Part shown: positions 57,191 to 64,000 of the stretch, one piece after another
Layout of the letters: each line of letters opens with the position of its first letter
How positions within the stretch are numbered: position 1 is the stretch's first letter
DNA from: Oleispira sp963933055
GTDB taxonomy: Bacteria > Pseudomonadota > Gammaproteobacteria > Pseudomonadales > Oceanobacteraceae
Reading direction: 5' to 3'
DNA: 64,000 bases
Assembly (NCBI GenBank): GCA_963933055.1
Contig: CAWVSY010000001.1
Coordinates: 75,104-139,103 of the forward strand
Made by a program: the position numbers and the translations under genes
Notes under the pieces: model-generated
What the model was told of the DNA's origin: nothing
Database searches by the model: none
What the model saw: the letters and a program-made list of their open reading frames with translations, nothing else

Positions 57191-58429
57191 TTAAATTTCT
57201 TCATTCTCTAGCTGTATTAACAGCAGTTCACCCGTATTAGTGTAAGCTAGCAGACCTTCTGAGGTCGATTGCATTACACTACGGATACCAAAATCTTTGC
57301 CACGCAAAGGACGCCAGTTATGCATTTCTGGCTGGTTCGGCAAGGTCATGTGCAAAGGCTTTGGACGCACATTTAAACGACCTAAAACCTCACCATCAAC
57401 TTGCGATAAAACGTGCACATAGCCCTCAAAATCGGCAACTACTAAATAGCGCCCATGTTTAACTGGCTGAGTTAAAAAACGTCCTTGCAATGAACTTTGG
57501 CTCCATACGGAAGCACCGTTAAGTTGGTCATATGCTTGTACATGATCATCTTCACGAGTTATGTATAGATTACCTAAGCCCAAGGTAGGGCCAAAGTAAC
57601 TGGAGAGTTCCGTCTCCCAACGCGTTTTTCCATCAAAACCGATCGCCGCTAATTTGCCATGATAAGCCGTTGCATACACAATGCCGTCTTCAACGATAGG
57701 AGTACCGTCTAAATCAACCAGACGTTCTAATTCAGAACGCCCTTCTGGAATGGCTAAACGCTTATTCCAACGAGGTATGCCTAGCTCGCGATCAAGCGCA
57801 ATCAATTTACCATTAGCAAAACCTGAAATAACCAGGTTGTGCATCAATACAGGCGCTGCTGTTCCATGAACCGTTAATACCGGCAATACCGCTTCGTAGG
57901 TCCAGTTTTGCTTACCTGTTTTACGGTTAAACGCGGTCATATGACCATCAATCGTACGAATATAAACTTGTTGAGCATCTGCGACGACCGGAGCAATACT
58001 TTCGCTGCTTAACGGTTGAGACCAGTTAATGTCACCATTACTTTTCTCAATGCTGTGTAAAATGCCATCTTGGGTTGCAATGTAAACATCGCGTCCAAAT
58101 ACAGCCACACCACCGCTAATTTTCTGATCAAATGATCGCGACCAAATTTCATCACCTGAGCTTAGCTCGAGCGCTGATAATTCGCCGTTATAATCAGCCA
58201 TAAATACAACATCGCCACTGACCGCTGGTTTAAGACGAATATTGAGCTTACCAATACCCGAACCTAAATTACGTCGCCAAACAACATCTACATCAACCGT
58301 TTCATCAATATCTAATAAAGGCGCTGGACCAACCTCTTCCGGCTCTTCACTATCATCTTTTATCTCTTGGCTACTACAAGCCAGCATAAATAAGCTGACA
58401 ATCACTAGCAATACATGGCGTAAATTCAT
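57191..58429 (-). CDS. bamB: Outer membrane assembly lipoprotein BamB
   Basis: A beta-propeller lipoprotein of the BAM complex that helps insert outer-membrane proteins. The 412 residues start with a lipoprotein signal (lipobox LFMLACSS). Repeated Trp-rich propeller blades follow (SGDEIWSRSF, NGDINWSQPL, TGKQNWTYEA and others). The ATG at 58429 is used; a TTG one codon earlier abuts the yfgM stop. yfgM-bamB-der adjacency is the classic gammaproteobacterial order. Confidence 0.96.
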   Translation of the reverse strand: MNLRHVLLVIVSLFMLACSSQEIKDDSEEPEEVGPAPLLDIDETVDVDVVWRRNLGSGIGKLNIRLKPAVSGDVVFMADYNGELSALELSSGDEIWSRSFDQKISGGVAVFGRDVYIATQDGILHSIEKSNGDINWSQPLSSESIAPVVADAQQVYIRTIDGHMTAFNRKTGKQNWTYEAVLPVLTVHGTAAPVLMHNLVISGFANGKLIALDRELGIPRWNKRLAIPEGRSELERLVDLDGTPIVEDGIVYATAYHGKLAAIGFDGKTRWETELSSYFGPTLGLGNLYITREDDHVQAYDQLNGASVWSQSSLQGRFLTQPVKHGRYLVVADFEGYVHVLSQVDGEVLGRLNVRPKPLHMTLPNQPEMHNWRPLRGKDFGIRSVMQSTSEGLLAYTNTGELLLIQLENEEI

Positions 58430-58432
58430 CAA

Positions 58433-59101
58433 TTAAGCGTCCTCTTGCGCTCCGGCAAGGTCATCAATTTTACGTTGTAATACTTGCGTATTGATACCCA
58501 ATGCTACCGCGGCTGTACGGGCAGCTTGATAAGCATCGCGAGCGGCGTTTAATTCGCCTTTAGCAAATAAAATATCGCCTTTCGTTTCTTCATACTGAAC
58601 CGTAAAAGATTCTTCTGGTATTGATTCAACCAATACCAATGCTTCATCTAATTTATTCTGTTGAACCAATACGCGAGCTAAGCGAACTTGCGCTAAATAC
58701 GTGACTGGGCCAGTTTGCTTAGTACCAACCAATGCTGACAATTCAGTTTCAGCCGCATCAAAATTACCTGCTTCAATGGCAAACTTAGCCAAGTATAAGC
58801 CGGCAAATTGCGCGTATAAGCTATCGGGATAGTCTGTTTTTAATTGTGCAGCAACGGTTTCTAATTCGGTTTTATCCGCTTCCGTTTGCTCAGTTAATGG
58901 CTTTGTTGCTTTGCTCATTAGCTGTTGATACATACTAGCAGCGGCTTCACCTTGAGTACGCTGATTTTCTTGGTAGCCATTCCAGCCGAAGTAACCTGCT
59001 AATACAACAACAACCGTAATGATTAAGCTTTTACCGTTTTCGTTCCACCAATTTTTAATCGCTTCAACTTGCTCTTCTTCAGTTCTTAATTCTTCTGACA
59101 T
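58433..59101 (-). CDS. yfgM: YfgM-like TPR membrane protein
   Basis: A 222-residue protein with a cytoplasmic N-terminus (acidic, EELRTEEEQVEAIKNWWNENG), one membrane span (about 23-45), and a periplasmic TPR domain. Repeats such as YLAQVRLARVLVQQNKLDEALVLVE are visible. YfgM associates with the Sec translocon and periplasmic chaperones. It abuts bamB with no spare bases and follows hisS by 41 bases, so it is co-transcribed. Confidence 0.93.
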   Translation of the reverse strand: MSEELRTEEEQVEAIKNWWNENGKSLIITVVVVLAGYFGWNGYQENQRTQGEAAASMYQQLMSKATKPLTEQTEADKTELETVAAQLKTDYPDSLYAQFAGLYLAKFAIEAGNFDAAETELSALVGTKQTGPVTYLAQVRLARVLVQQNKLDEALVLVESIPEESFTVQYEETKGDILFAKGELNAARDAYQAARTAAVALGINTQVLQRKIDDLAGAQEDA

Positions 59102-59142
59102 TACCCGTTCTCCTTGTATGAATTTTTATTGTCTTTTAAACG

Positions 59143-60432
59143 CTATTTTAAAATTTCAGCTGCCAACCAATGAGCAACTTCATCATTATTTAATTGTACT
59201 TGTTCACCGTCTTCGGCAAGTGACTTAATACGAATACGATTAGCAATAACATCATCGTCTTCTAAAAGAATCACAAAACCTGCACTGCTATTTTGAGCTT
59301 TTTTCATCTGGCTCTTATAACTGCCGCCACCACAATGAGTTTGTACTCGCAGTTGCGGCTGCTGCTGACGAATTTTATCCGCTAACAGTAACGCAGCTTG
59401 GTCAGTATCACCACCCAGAGCGGTGATATAAACATCAAGAGTCGTATTAACGGTTGCCGGAATGACTTCCAAGGTTTCTAATAATAGGATTAAGCGCTCA
59501 ACACCCATAGCAAAACCAACGGCTGGAGTCGGTTTACCGCCCAGCTGCTCGACCAAGCCATCGTAACGTCCGCCAGCACAAACAGTGCCTTGAGAACCCA
59601 ACTTATCCGTTACCCATTCAAAAACGGTTTTTCCGTAATAATCCAAACCGCGCACTAAACGCTGGTTGATCTGGTACTCAACGCCTGCCGCATCTAATAT
59701 CTGAGTTAATTTCGCGAAATGTTCACGGCTTTCATCATCAAGATAATCATGCAACGCCGGAGCGTCATTTAATAACTGCTGCGTATTTTGATCCTTCGAA
59801 TCTAGAATACGCAGTGGATTACTGTCCAGTCGACGCTGACTGTCTTCGTCTAACTGATCTTTAAAAGGCGTTAAATAATCAACCAAAGCGGCTTTATAAT
59901 CGATGCGCGTCTGCGCACTGCCAATGGTATTAAGCTGAAGCTGAACAGCGTCTTGAATGTTTAGCTGCTGCCATAAGCGAGCCGTTAATAAGATGGTCTC
60001 GGCATCAATATCAGGTGTTGCCATGCCAAAGGTTTCTACACCAATTTGAAAAAACTGACGGTAACGGCCTTTTTGTGGACGCTCGTGACGGAACATCGGT
60101 CCGAGATACCACAAGCGCTGGCTTTGGTTATTGCTTAATAAAGAATGCTCTTCGCACGCACGAACACAGCTTGCTGTGCCTTCAGGACGCAAGGTTAAGC
60201 TATCGCCGTTGCGGTCTTCAAAAGTGTACATTTCTTTTTCAACGATATCAGTGACTTCACCAATAGAACGTTTAAATAGATGCGTCTGCTCAACGATCGG
60301 CATACGGATTTCTTGATAGCCATATCCACCTAATACAGCTTTCACGCTATTTTCTAGGTATTGCCATACAGGAGTTTGGCTTGGTAATACGTCATTCATG
60401 CCACGAATGGCTTTAATCTTCTTGTTAGCCAA
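59143..60432 (-). CDS. hisS: Histidyl-tRNA synthetase
   Basis: Charges tRNA-His in the cytoplasm. The 429 residues have class II motifs (GYQEIRMPIVEQTHLF; FRHERPQKGRYRQFFQIGVE for motif 2; GFAMGVERL for motif 3) and the histidine-binding RGLDYYGKTVFEWV, with an anticodon domain at the C-terminus. The start is a TTG with AAGGA eight bases upstream, well supported because the product then matches the family N-terminus AxxIKAIRGMND. Confidence 0.97.
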   Translation of the reverse strand: MANKKIKAIRGMNDVLPSQTPVWQYLENSVKAVLGGYGYQEIRMPIVEQTHLFKRSIGEVTDIVEKEMYTFEDRNGDSLTLRPEGTASCVRACEEHSLLSNNQSQRLWYLGPMFRHERPQKGRYRQFFQIGVETFGMATPDIDAETILLTARLWQQLNIQDAVQLQLNTIGSAQTRIDYKAALVDYLTPFKDQLDEDSQRRLDSNPLRILDSKDQNTQQLLNDAPALHDYLDDESREHFAKLTQILDAAGVEYQINQRLVRGLDYYGKTVFEWVTDKLGSQGTVCAGGRYDGLVEQLGGKPTPAVGFAMGVERLILLLETLEVIPATVNTTLDVYITALGGDTDQAALLLADKIRQQQPQLRVQTHCGGGSYKSQMKKAQNSSAGFVILLEDDDVIANRIRIKSLAEDGEQVQLNNDEVAHWLAAEILK

Positions 60433-60518
60433 GAGATTTTCCTTCTATTAAAAATTACTAAGACCTATTAGTGAATGAAATAAAGATTCAATAGTAGGTC
60501 ATTTTTAAATTCTGTTAT

Positions 60519-61640
60519 TTAACTGTCAGAAACGATAACGTCTTTTAGCGCTTGCTCTTTTTTAGCAACGCCTTCTCGCACCATAGCTTCTAGGCCATCA
60601 ATCAAGTTTTCATTTTTCAATTTTGCAGCGGGCTTGCCATCGATATAAATCAAATTATTTGGCGAGCCACCGGTTAAGCCCACATCCACTTCTTTCGCTT
60701 CACCTGGACCATTAACCACGCAACCGATAATCGCAACATCGATCGGCGTTCTCACATCTTCTAAGCGGTTTTCAAGCTCATTCATGGTTTTAATCACATC
60801 AAAGTTTTGACGAGAACATGATGGGCAAGCAATGAAATTCACACCGCGCGAGCGAAGCTTTAACGACTTCAACATATCCCAGCCGACTTTTACTTCTTCG
60901 ATTGGATCTGCGGCAAGAGATACTCGAATGGTATCGCCAATGCCATCAAACATTAATAACCCTAAGCCGATGGAAGACTTAACCGTACCGCCACGCAAAC
61001 CACCCGCTTCAGTAATACCTAGGTGTAGAGGCTGCTCAATTTGGTCTGCTATTTTGCGATACGCCGCCACCGTCATAAAAATATCAGACGCTTTAAGACT
61101 TAATTTAAAATCGGGGAAATTCATCCGATCTAAAATATCGATATGACGCATAGCCGATTCTACTAACGCATCTGGAGTCGGTTCACCGTACTTTACTTGC
61201 AGATCTTTTTCTAACGAACCGGCATTCACACCGATTCGAATTGGAATGCCGTTATGACGTGCCGCGGCAACCACTTCACGAATGCGATCTTCACGACCAA
61301 TATTGCCTGGGTTAATGCGCAAGCAATCAACCCCAAGGTCGGCGACTTTTAATGCGATTTTATAATCGAAGTGAATATCTGCGACTAAAGGCACAGAGAC
61401 TTGCTTCTTAATTTCGCCAAACGCATCTGCCGCATCCATGGAAGGTACAGAAACACGAACGATATCAACACCCGCATCTTGAGCACGCTTAATTTGTGCA
61501 ACCGTTGCCGCAACGTCTTCCGTGGGTGTATTCGTCATGGTCTGCACAGAAATCGGCGCATCGCCGCCGACCGGTACATTTCCGACCCAGATCTTGCGGC
61601 TTTTACGTCTAACTATTGGAGAATGTGAATGAATACTCAT
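60519..61640 (-). CDS. ispG: 4-hydroxy-3-methylbut-2-enyl diphosphate synthase
   Basis: A [4Fe-4S] enzyme of the methylerythritol phosphate route to isoprenoids. It converts MEcPP to HMBPP using flavodoxin or ferredoxin. The 373 residues have a TIM-barrel start (RRKSRKIWVGNVPVGGDAPISVQTMTNT region) and the cluster ligands in CPSCSRQ and GCVVNGPGEAKEVDVG. pilF lies 12 bases upstream of its start region, and hisS follows after 86 bases, as in other gammaproteobacteria. Confidence 0.97.
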   Translation of the reverse strand: MSIHSHSPIVRRKSRKIWVGNVPVGGDAPISVQTMTNTPTEDVAATVAQIKRAQDAGVDIVRVSVPSMDAADAFGEIKKQVSVPLVADIHFDYKIALKVADLGVDCLRINPGNIGREDRIREVVAAARHNGIPIRIGVNAGSLEKDLQVKYGEPTPDALVESAMRHIDILDRMNFPDFKLSLKASDIFMTVAAYRKIADQIEQPLHLGITEAGGLRGGTVKSSIGLGLLMFDGIGDTIRVSLAADPIEEVKVGWDMLKSLKLRSRGVNFIACPSCSRQNFDVIKTMNELENRLEDVRTPIDVAIIGCVVNGPGEAKEVDVGLTGGSPNNLIYIDGKPAAKLKNENLIDGLEAMVREGVAKKEQALKDVIVSDS

Positions 61641-61652
61641 ACTTGGCCGTCG

Positions 61653-62426
61653 CTATATTGATGCTTTATACAGTTTATATTCTTTAGAATCAGGAAATTT
61701 TTGCCTAAGTAATTTAGCAAACTGCTGTTCCTGCTTTTTATCTTCAAATTGTCTAGATAACTTAATGCCTAGCCATAAAGTATTTGAAGAGTGCTTAATT
61801 TGTTTACGTTCTACAATGCGCAAAAAACGCCCATAATATCCCATTGCTTCTTCATAACGTTCAACTTCAAACAATAACGTCGATAAATTAACCAACATGG
61901 GGGCATTAAAGCGCTGACTCTTAAGTGTGCGTTCGTACGTTACAATCGCAAGTTCGGTATTACCTTGACGGTAATAGCACAAGGCTAAATTTTGAGACGC
62001 TTTGCCTCGTTGTGGATATTCAACATCACGAGCCGCAAAGTCTAAATGCTCACAAGCATCATCATAACGTTGTTGCTGCATCAAGAACATACCGTAATTG
62101 TATTGGCCTTGGCTGAAATCTTCATCAAGATAAAGGCTTTTTAAGAAGTATTTTTCTGCCGCTTCAGGTTCGCGTTCAGATTGAAGTAATAATGCCATCG
62201 CATTATTAGCAGGTGCATAGTCAGAGTTGATCGCCAATGCTCGATTCAAACGTAATCGAGCAGTATCGTATTTACCCTGTTGGATATACCCCAATCCTAG
62301 CTGAGTATAGTTTTCTACTGCTTTTTCCGGATCGGCTTTGCGTGTCAAACGGCTTTCAACCGTCGTCACACACGCCGACAGAAACAAACTGCCGCACAAT
62401 AACATAACAAGCTGTAAAGATTTCAT
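61653..62426 (-). CDS. pilF: Type IV pilus biogenesis TPR lipoprotein PilF
   Basis: An outer-membrane pilotin that localises and assembles the PilQ secretin. It has 257 residues. The lipobox is LFLSACVTT, followed by six TPR-like repeats (NYTQLGLGYIQQGKYDTARLRL, NNAMALLLQSEREPEAAEKYFL and others). The ATG at 62426 has AGGA eight bases upstream; the ATG at 62435 overlaps that site. The position between rlmN and ispG is conserved across gammaproteobacteria. It implies that type IV pili are made by genes elsewhere. Confidence 0.94.
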   Translation of the reverse strand: MKSLQLVMLLCGSLFLSACVTTVESRLTRKADPEKAVENYTQLGLGYIQQGKYDTARLRLNRALAINSDYAPANNAMALLLQSEREPEAAEKYFLKSLYLDEDFSQGQYNYGMFLMQQQRYDDACEHLDFAARDVEYPQRGKASQNLALCYYRQGNTELAIVTYERTLKSQRFNAPMLVNLSTLLFEVERYEEAMGYYGRFLRIVERKQIKHSSNTLWLGIKLSRQFEDKKQEQQFAKLLRQKFPDSKEYKLYKASI

Positions 62427-62474
62427 GCTGAACATCCTATATTCGCCTTATCAATAAATTCTTATTCGACGGCC

Positions 62475-63689
62475 TTAAACCGCATCTGAATCATTAACCT
62501 GGTGTAAATCAATGTACTTTTGCTGACGTCGGGTTCTATCTTCTACTTGGCCAACCAATTGCCCACAGGCGGCATCAATATCATCACCACGCGTAGAGCG
62601 AATAGTGACAATAAAACCACGTTCATGCAATAAATCACGGAAACGATAGACGCGATTATTACTTGGACGCTCATAGCCAGAGTTAGGGAATGGATTAAAC
62701 GGAATCAAATTAATTTTACACGGTGTATTTTTTAATACCTCGGCAATCTCTTCCGCATGCTCAATACTGTCGTTTACGTCTTTCATCATGGTGTATTCGA
62801 TGGTGGCTTTGCGACGATCAGGCAATTTTTCTAAATAACGATTGGTTGCTGCAATTAACTCTTTAATAGGATATTTTTTATTAATCGGCACTAACACATC
62901 ACGCAATGCATCGTTACCCGCATGCAGCGATACCGCAAGAGAAACATCGGCAATATCACCCAGCTTGTCCATCATAGGAACAACACCCGAGGTGCTTAAC
63001 GTTACTCGACGCTTCGACAAGCTATAAGCAAAGTCGTTCAGCATCAATTCCATTGAATCAACAACATTATCAAAGTTTAGAAGCGGCTCACCCATTCCCA
63101 TCATTACTACGTTAGTAATGCGGCGAACACGTTTTTCTCCGGGCGTATCCAGTGCCTGAGAAGCAACAAACAATTGGCCGATAATTTCAGCAACACTTAA
63201 ATCGCGGTTAAAACCTTGCTTACCGGTAGAGCAAAAACTGCAATCCAAAGCACAGCCAATTTGTGAGCTGATGCACAAGGTACCGCGTTCTTTTTCTGGA
63301 ATATACACGGTTTCAATCGCACTGCCGCCAGGCATTTTCATAACCCATTTACGGGTACCATCCACCGACGTTTTATCTAAAATGATTTCTGGCAGACTGA
63401 TCTCAGCAACGTCAGCCAACTTAGTGCGCATCGGCTTACTCATGTTGGTCATTTTTTCAAAATCAGATTCACCTATTTGATGAATCCATTTCAACATTTG
63501 CTGAGTACGGAATTTTTTCTCGCCTAAACCTTCAAAAAACGCATCCATTTTTTTAGGCGATAAACCTAATAAATTCACTTTTTCAGTCGGTTTTTTAGCG
63601 TTTTGTTCAGCTTCTAGTCGATCTAGTGCTTCAAAATCCGTTGCTTGTATACTGTCTAGTTGAGAGTTTGTTACTTGAGAATCTGTCAT
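62475..63689 (-). CDS. rlmN: Dual-specificity 23S rRNA/tRNA C2-adenine methyltransferase
   Basis: A radical-SAM methyltransferase that makes 2-methyladenosine at 23S A2503 and in some tRNAs. The 404 residues contain the cluster motif C146-x3-C150-x2-C153 (GCALDCSFCSTGKQGFNRDL), the MGMGEPLLN segment and a late catalytic Cys in DIDAACGQL. The N-terminus is about 20 residues longer than E. coli RlmN. The ATG at 63689 has GGTGA upstream; a GTG at 63698 is in frame. It is followed by pilF. Confidence 0.97.
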   Translation of the reverse strand: MTDSQVTNSQLDSIQATDFEALDRLEAEQNAKKPTEKVNLLGLSPKKMDAFFEGLGEKKFRTQQMLKWIHQIGESDFEKMTNMSKPMRTKLADVAEISLPEIILDKTSVDGTRKWVMKMPGGSAIETVYIPEKERGTLCISSQIGCALDCSFCSTGKQGFNRDLSVAEIIGQLFVASQALDTPGEKRVRRITNVVMMGMGEPLLNFDNVVDSMELMLNDFAYSLSKRRVTLSTSGVVPMMDKLGDIADVSLAVSLHAGNDALRDVLVPINKKYPIKELIAATNRYLEKLPDRRKATIEYTMMKDVNDSIEHAEEIAEVLKNTPCKINLIPFNPFPNSGYERPSNNRVYRFRDLLHERGFIVTIRSTRGDDIDAACGQLVGQVEDRTRRQQKYIDLHQVNDSDAV

Positions 63690-63826
63690 ATTGGTCACCG
63701 GGCAGTGGAAGTATCATCCTGAGCGGATAAACCATTTCGTTTGCATTCTTGTTAATACCGTTCTGGTTAAAGAATGGAAAAACACAAGGGAAATGGAGCA
63801 TAATTATTGCGAGTAAAACGGTGTAT

Positions 63827-63870
63827 CAAAAACTAAGAAAGCAGCTCACATTCAAAGAATAAAAGCTGCT
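63827..63870 (-). terminator. Terminator-like hairpin downstream of ndk
   Basis: On the minus strand AGCAGCT (63870-63864) pairs with AGCTGCT (63846-63840) and is followed by TTTCTTAGTTTTT. It lies about 42 bases after the ndk stop. Confidence 0.6.
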
Positions 63871-63911
63871 CTCAAAGGTTGGCGCTATTTAAGCCGCCAT
63901 CTAACTAAAAC

Positions 63912-64000
63912 TTAACCGCGTGGGCAAAGCTCTTCGTCAGAGAAAAAGTACGCGATTTCACGAGCAGCAGATTCTAAAGAATCAGAACCGTGAGCAGCGT
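63912..64000 (-). CDS. ndk: Nucleoside diphosphate kinase, C-terminal fragment
   Basis: Only the last 29 codons lie in the window: HGSDSLESAAREIAYFFSDEELCPRG then stop. The HGSDS-x-x-x-A-x-x-EI-x-FF motif is diagnostic for Ndk, which transfers the gamma phosphate between nucleoside triphosphates and diphosphates. ndk next to rlmN is the usual gammaproteobacterial order. Confidence 0.92.
   Translation of the reverse strand, partial: AAHGSDSLESAAREIAYFFSDEELCPRG

Noticed and set aside
1..64000. tRNA or rRNA genes, CRISPR arrays, IS elements, prophage or attachment sites
   Set aside because: No cloverleaf, regularly spaced repeats, transposase or integrase, or terminal repeats were recognised on reading; a covariance-model scan was not possible here.

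Overview
The window looks like chromosome of a marine gammaproteobacterium of the Oceanospirillales type (Oleispira, Bermanella or Thalassolituus-like). This is an inference from moderate-to-low GC, the conserved order der-bamB-yfgM-hisS-ispG-pilF-rlmN-ndk at the right end, topA with a C-terminal Lys/Ala tail, a three-subunit transhydrogenase (pntAA-pntAB-pntB), a malate:quinone oxidoreductase and many membrane sensors. No rRNA, tRNA, phage, IS element or CRISPR array was recognised.

Layout. 1-2.3 kb: partial Ycf48-like beta-propeller gene and a DUF1329 gene. 2.5-9.1 kb: a minus-strand housekeeping run (pepN, DUF2797, yeaC-like, glpG-like rhomboid, metallophosphatase, nadK). 9.1-11.9 kb: DUF1853, a PLP-dependent deaminase and an unknown membrane protein. 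12.1-18.5 kb: topA, a ComEA-like HhH protein, a degenerate sensor, glyoxalase II and a HIT protein. 18.6-26.4 kb: a cobalamin-riboswitch-controlled minus-strand operon. It encodes an exported, membrane-anchored CobN-like protein, an ExbB/TolQ-like channel, a DUF2149 (ExbD-like) protein and a TonB-dependent receptor that carries a frameshift at a six-G tract. 26.5-32.1 kb: FemAB-like and VanZ-like proteins, then a Fur-box-flanked siderophore receptor divergent from a PepSY membrane protein. 32.2-39.1 kb: a LysR regulator divergent from sbtA (bicarbonate permease), mqo and pntAA-AB-B. 39.2-44.3 kb: a pair of periplasmic thioredoxin-fold proteins divergent from a doubly frameshifted CadC/ToxR-like regulator, then a HAMP/GAF sensor. 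44.3-54.4 kb: a GNAT-nitrilase fusion, a periplasmic binding protein, a methyltransferase, an MHYT hybrid kinase with a coupled HD-GYP response regulator, and a chemoreceptor. 54.7-64 kb: a CvfB-like S1 protein, then der through ndk (partial).

The most interesting unit is the 18.6-26.4 kb operon. Its gene content matches the HmuR-S-U-V type of tetrapyrrole uptake system: receptor, CobN-like chelatase homologue, and an ExbB-like/DUF2149 pair. Here the promoter, cobalamin riboswitch and operon line up, which suggests a corrinoid or cobalt role rather than, or in addition to, heme. The large subunit carries a signal peptide and a C-terminal membrane anchor, so any metal insertion or removal would take place in the periplasm. 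This function is inferred, not shown.

Three frameshifts interrupt otherwise intact reading frames: one in the TonB receptor and two compensating ones in the CadC-like regulator. They may be real lesions, phase variation (G tract only) or sequencing errors.
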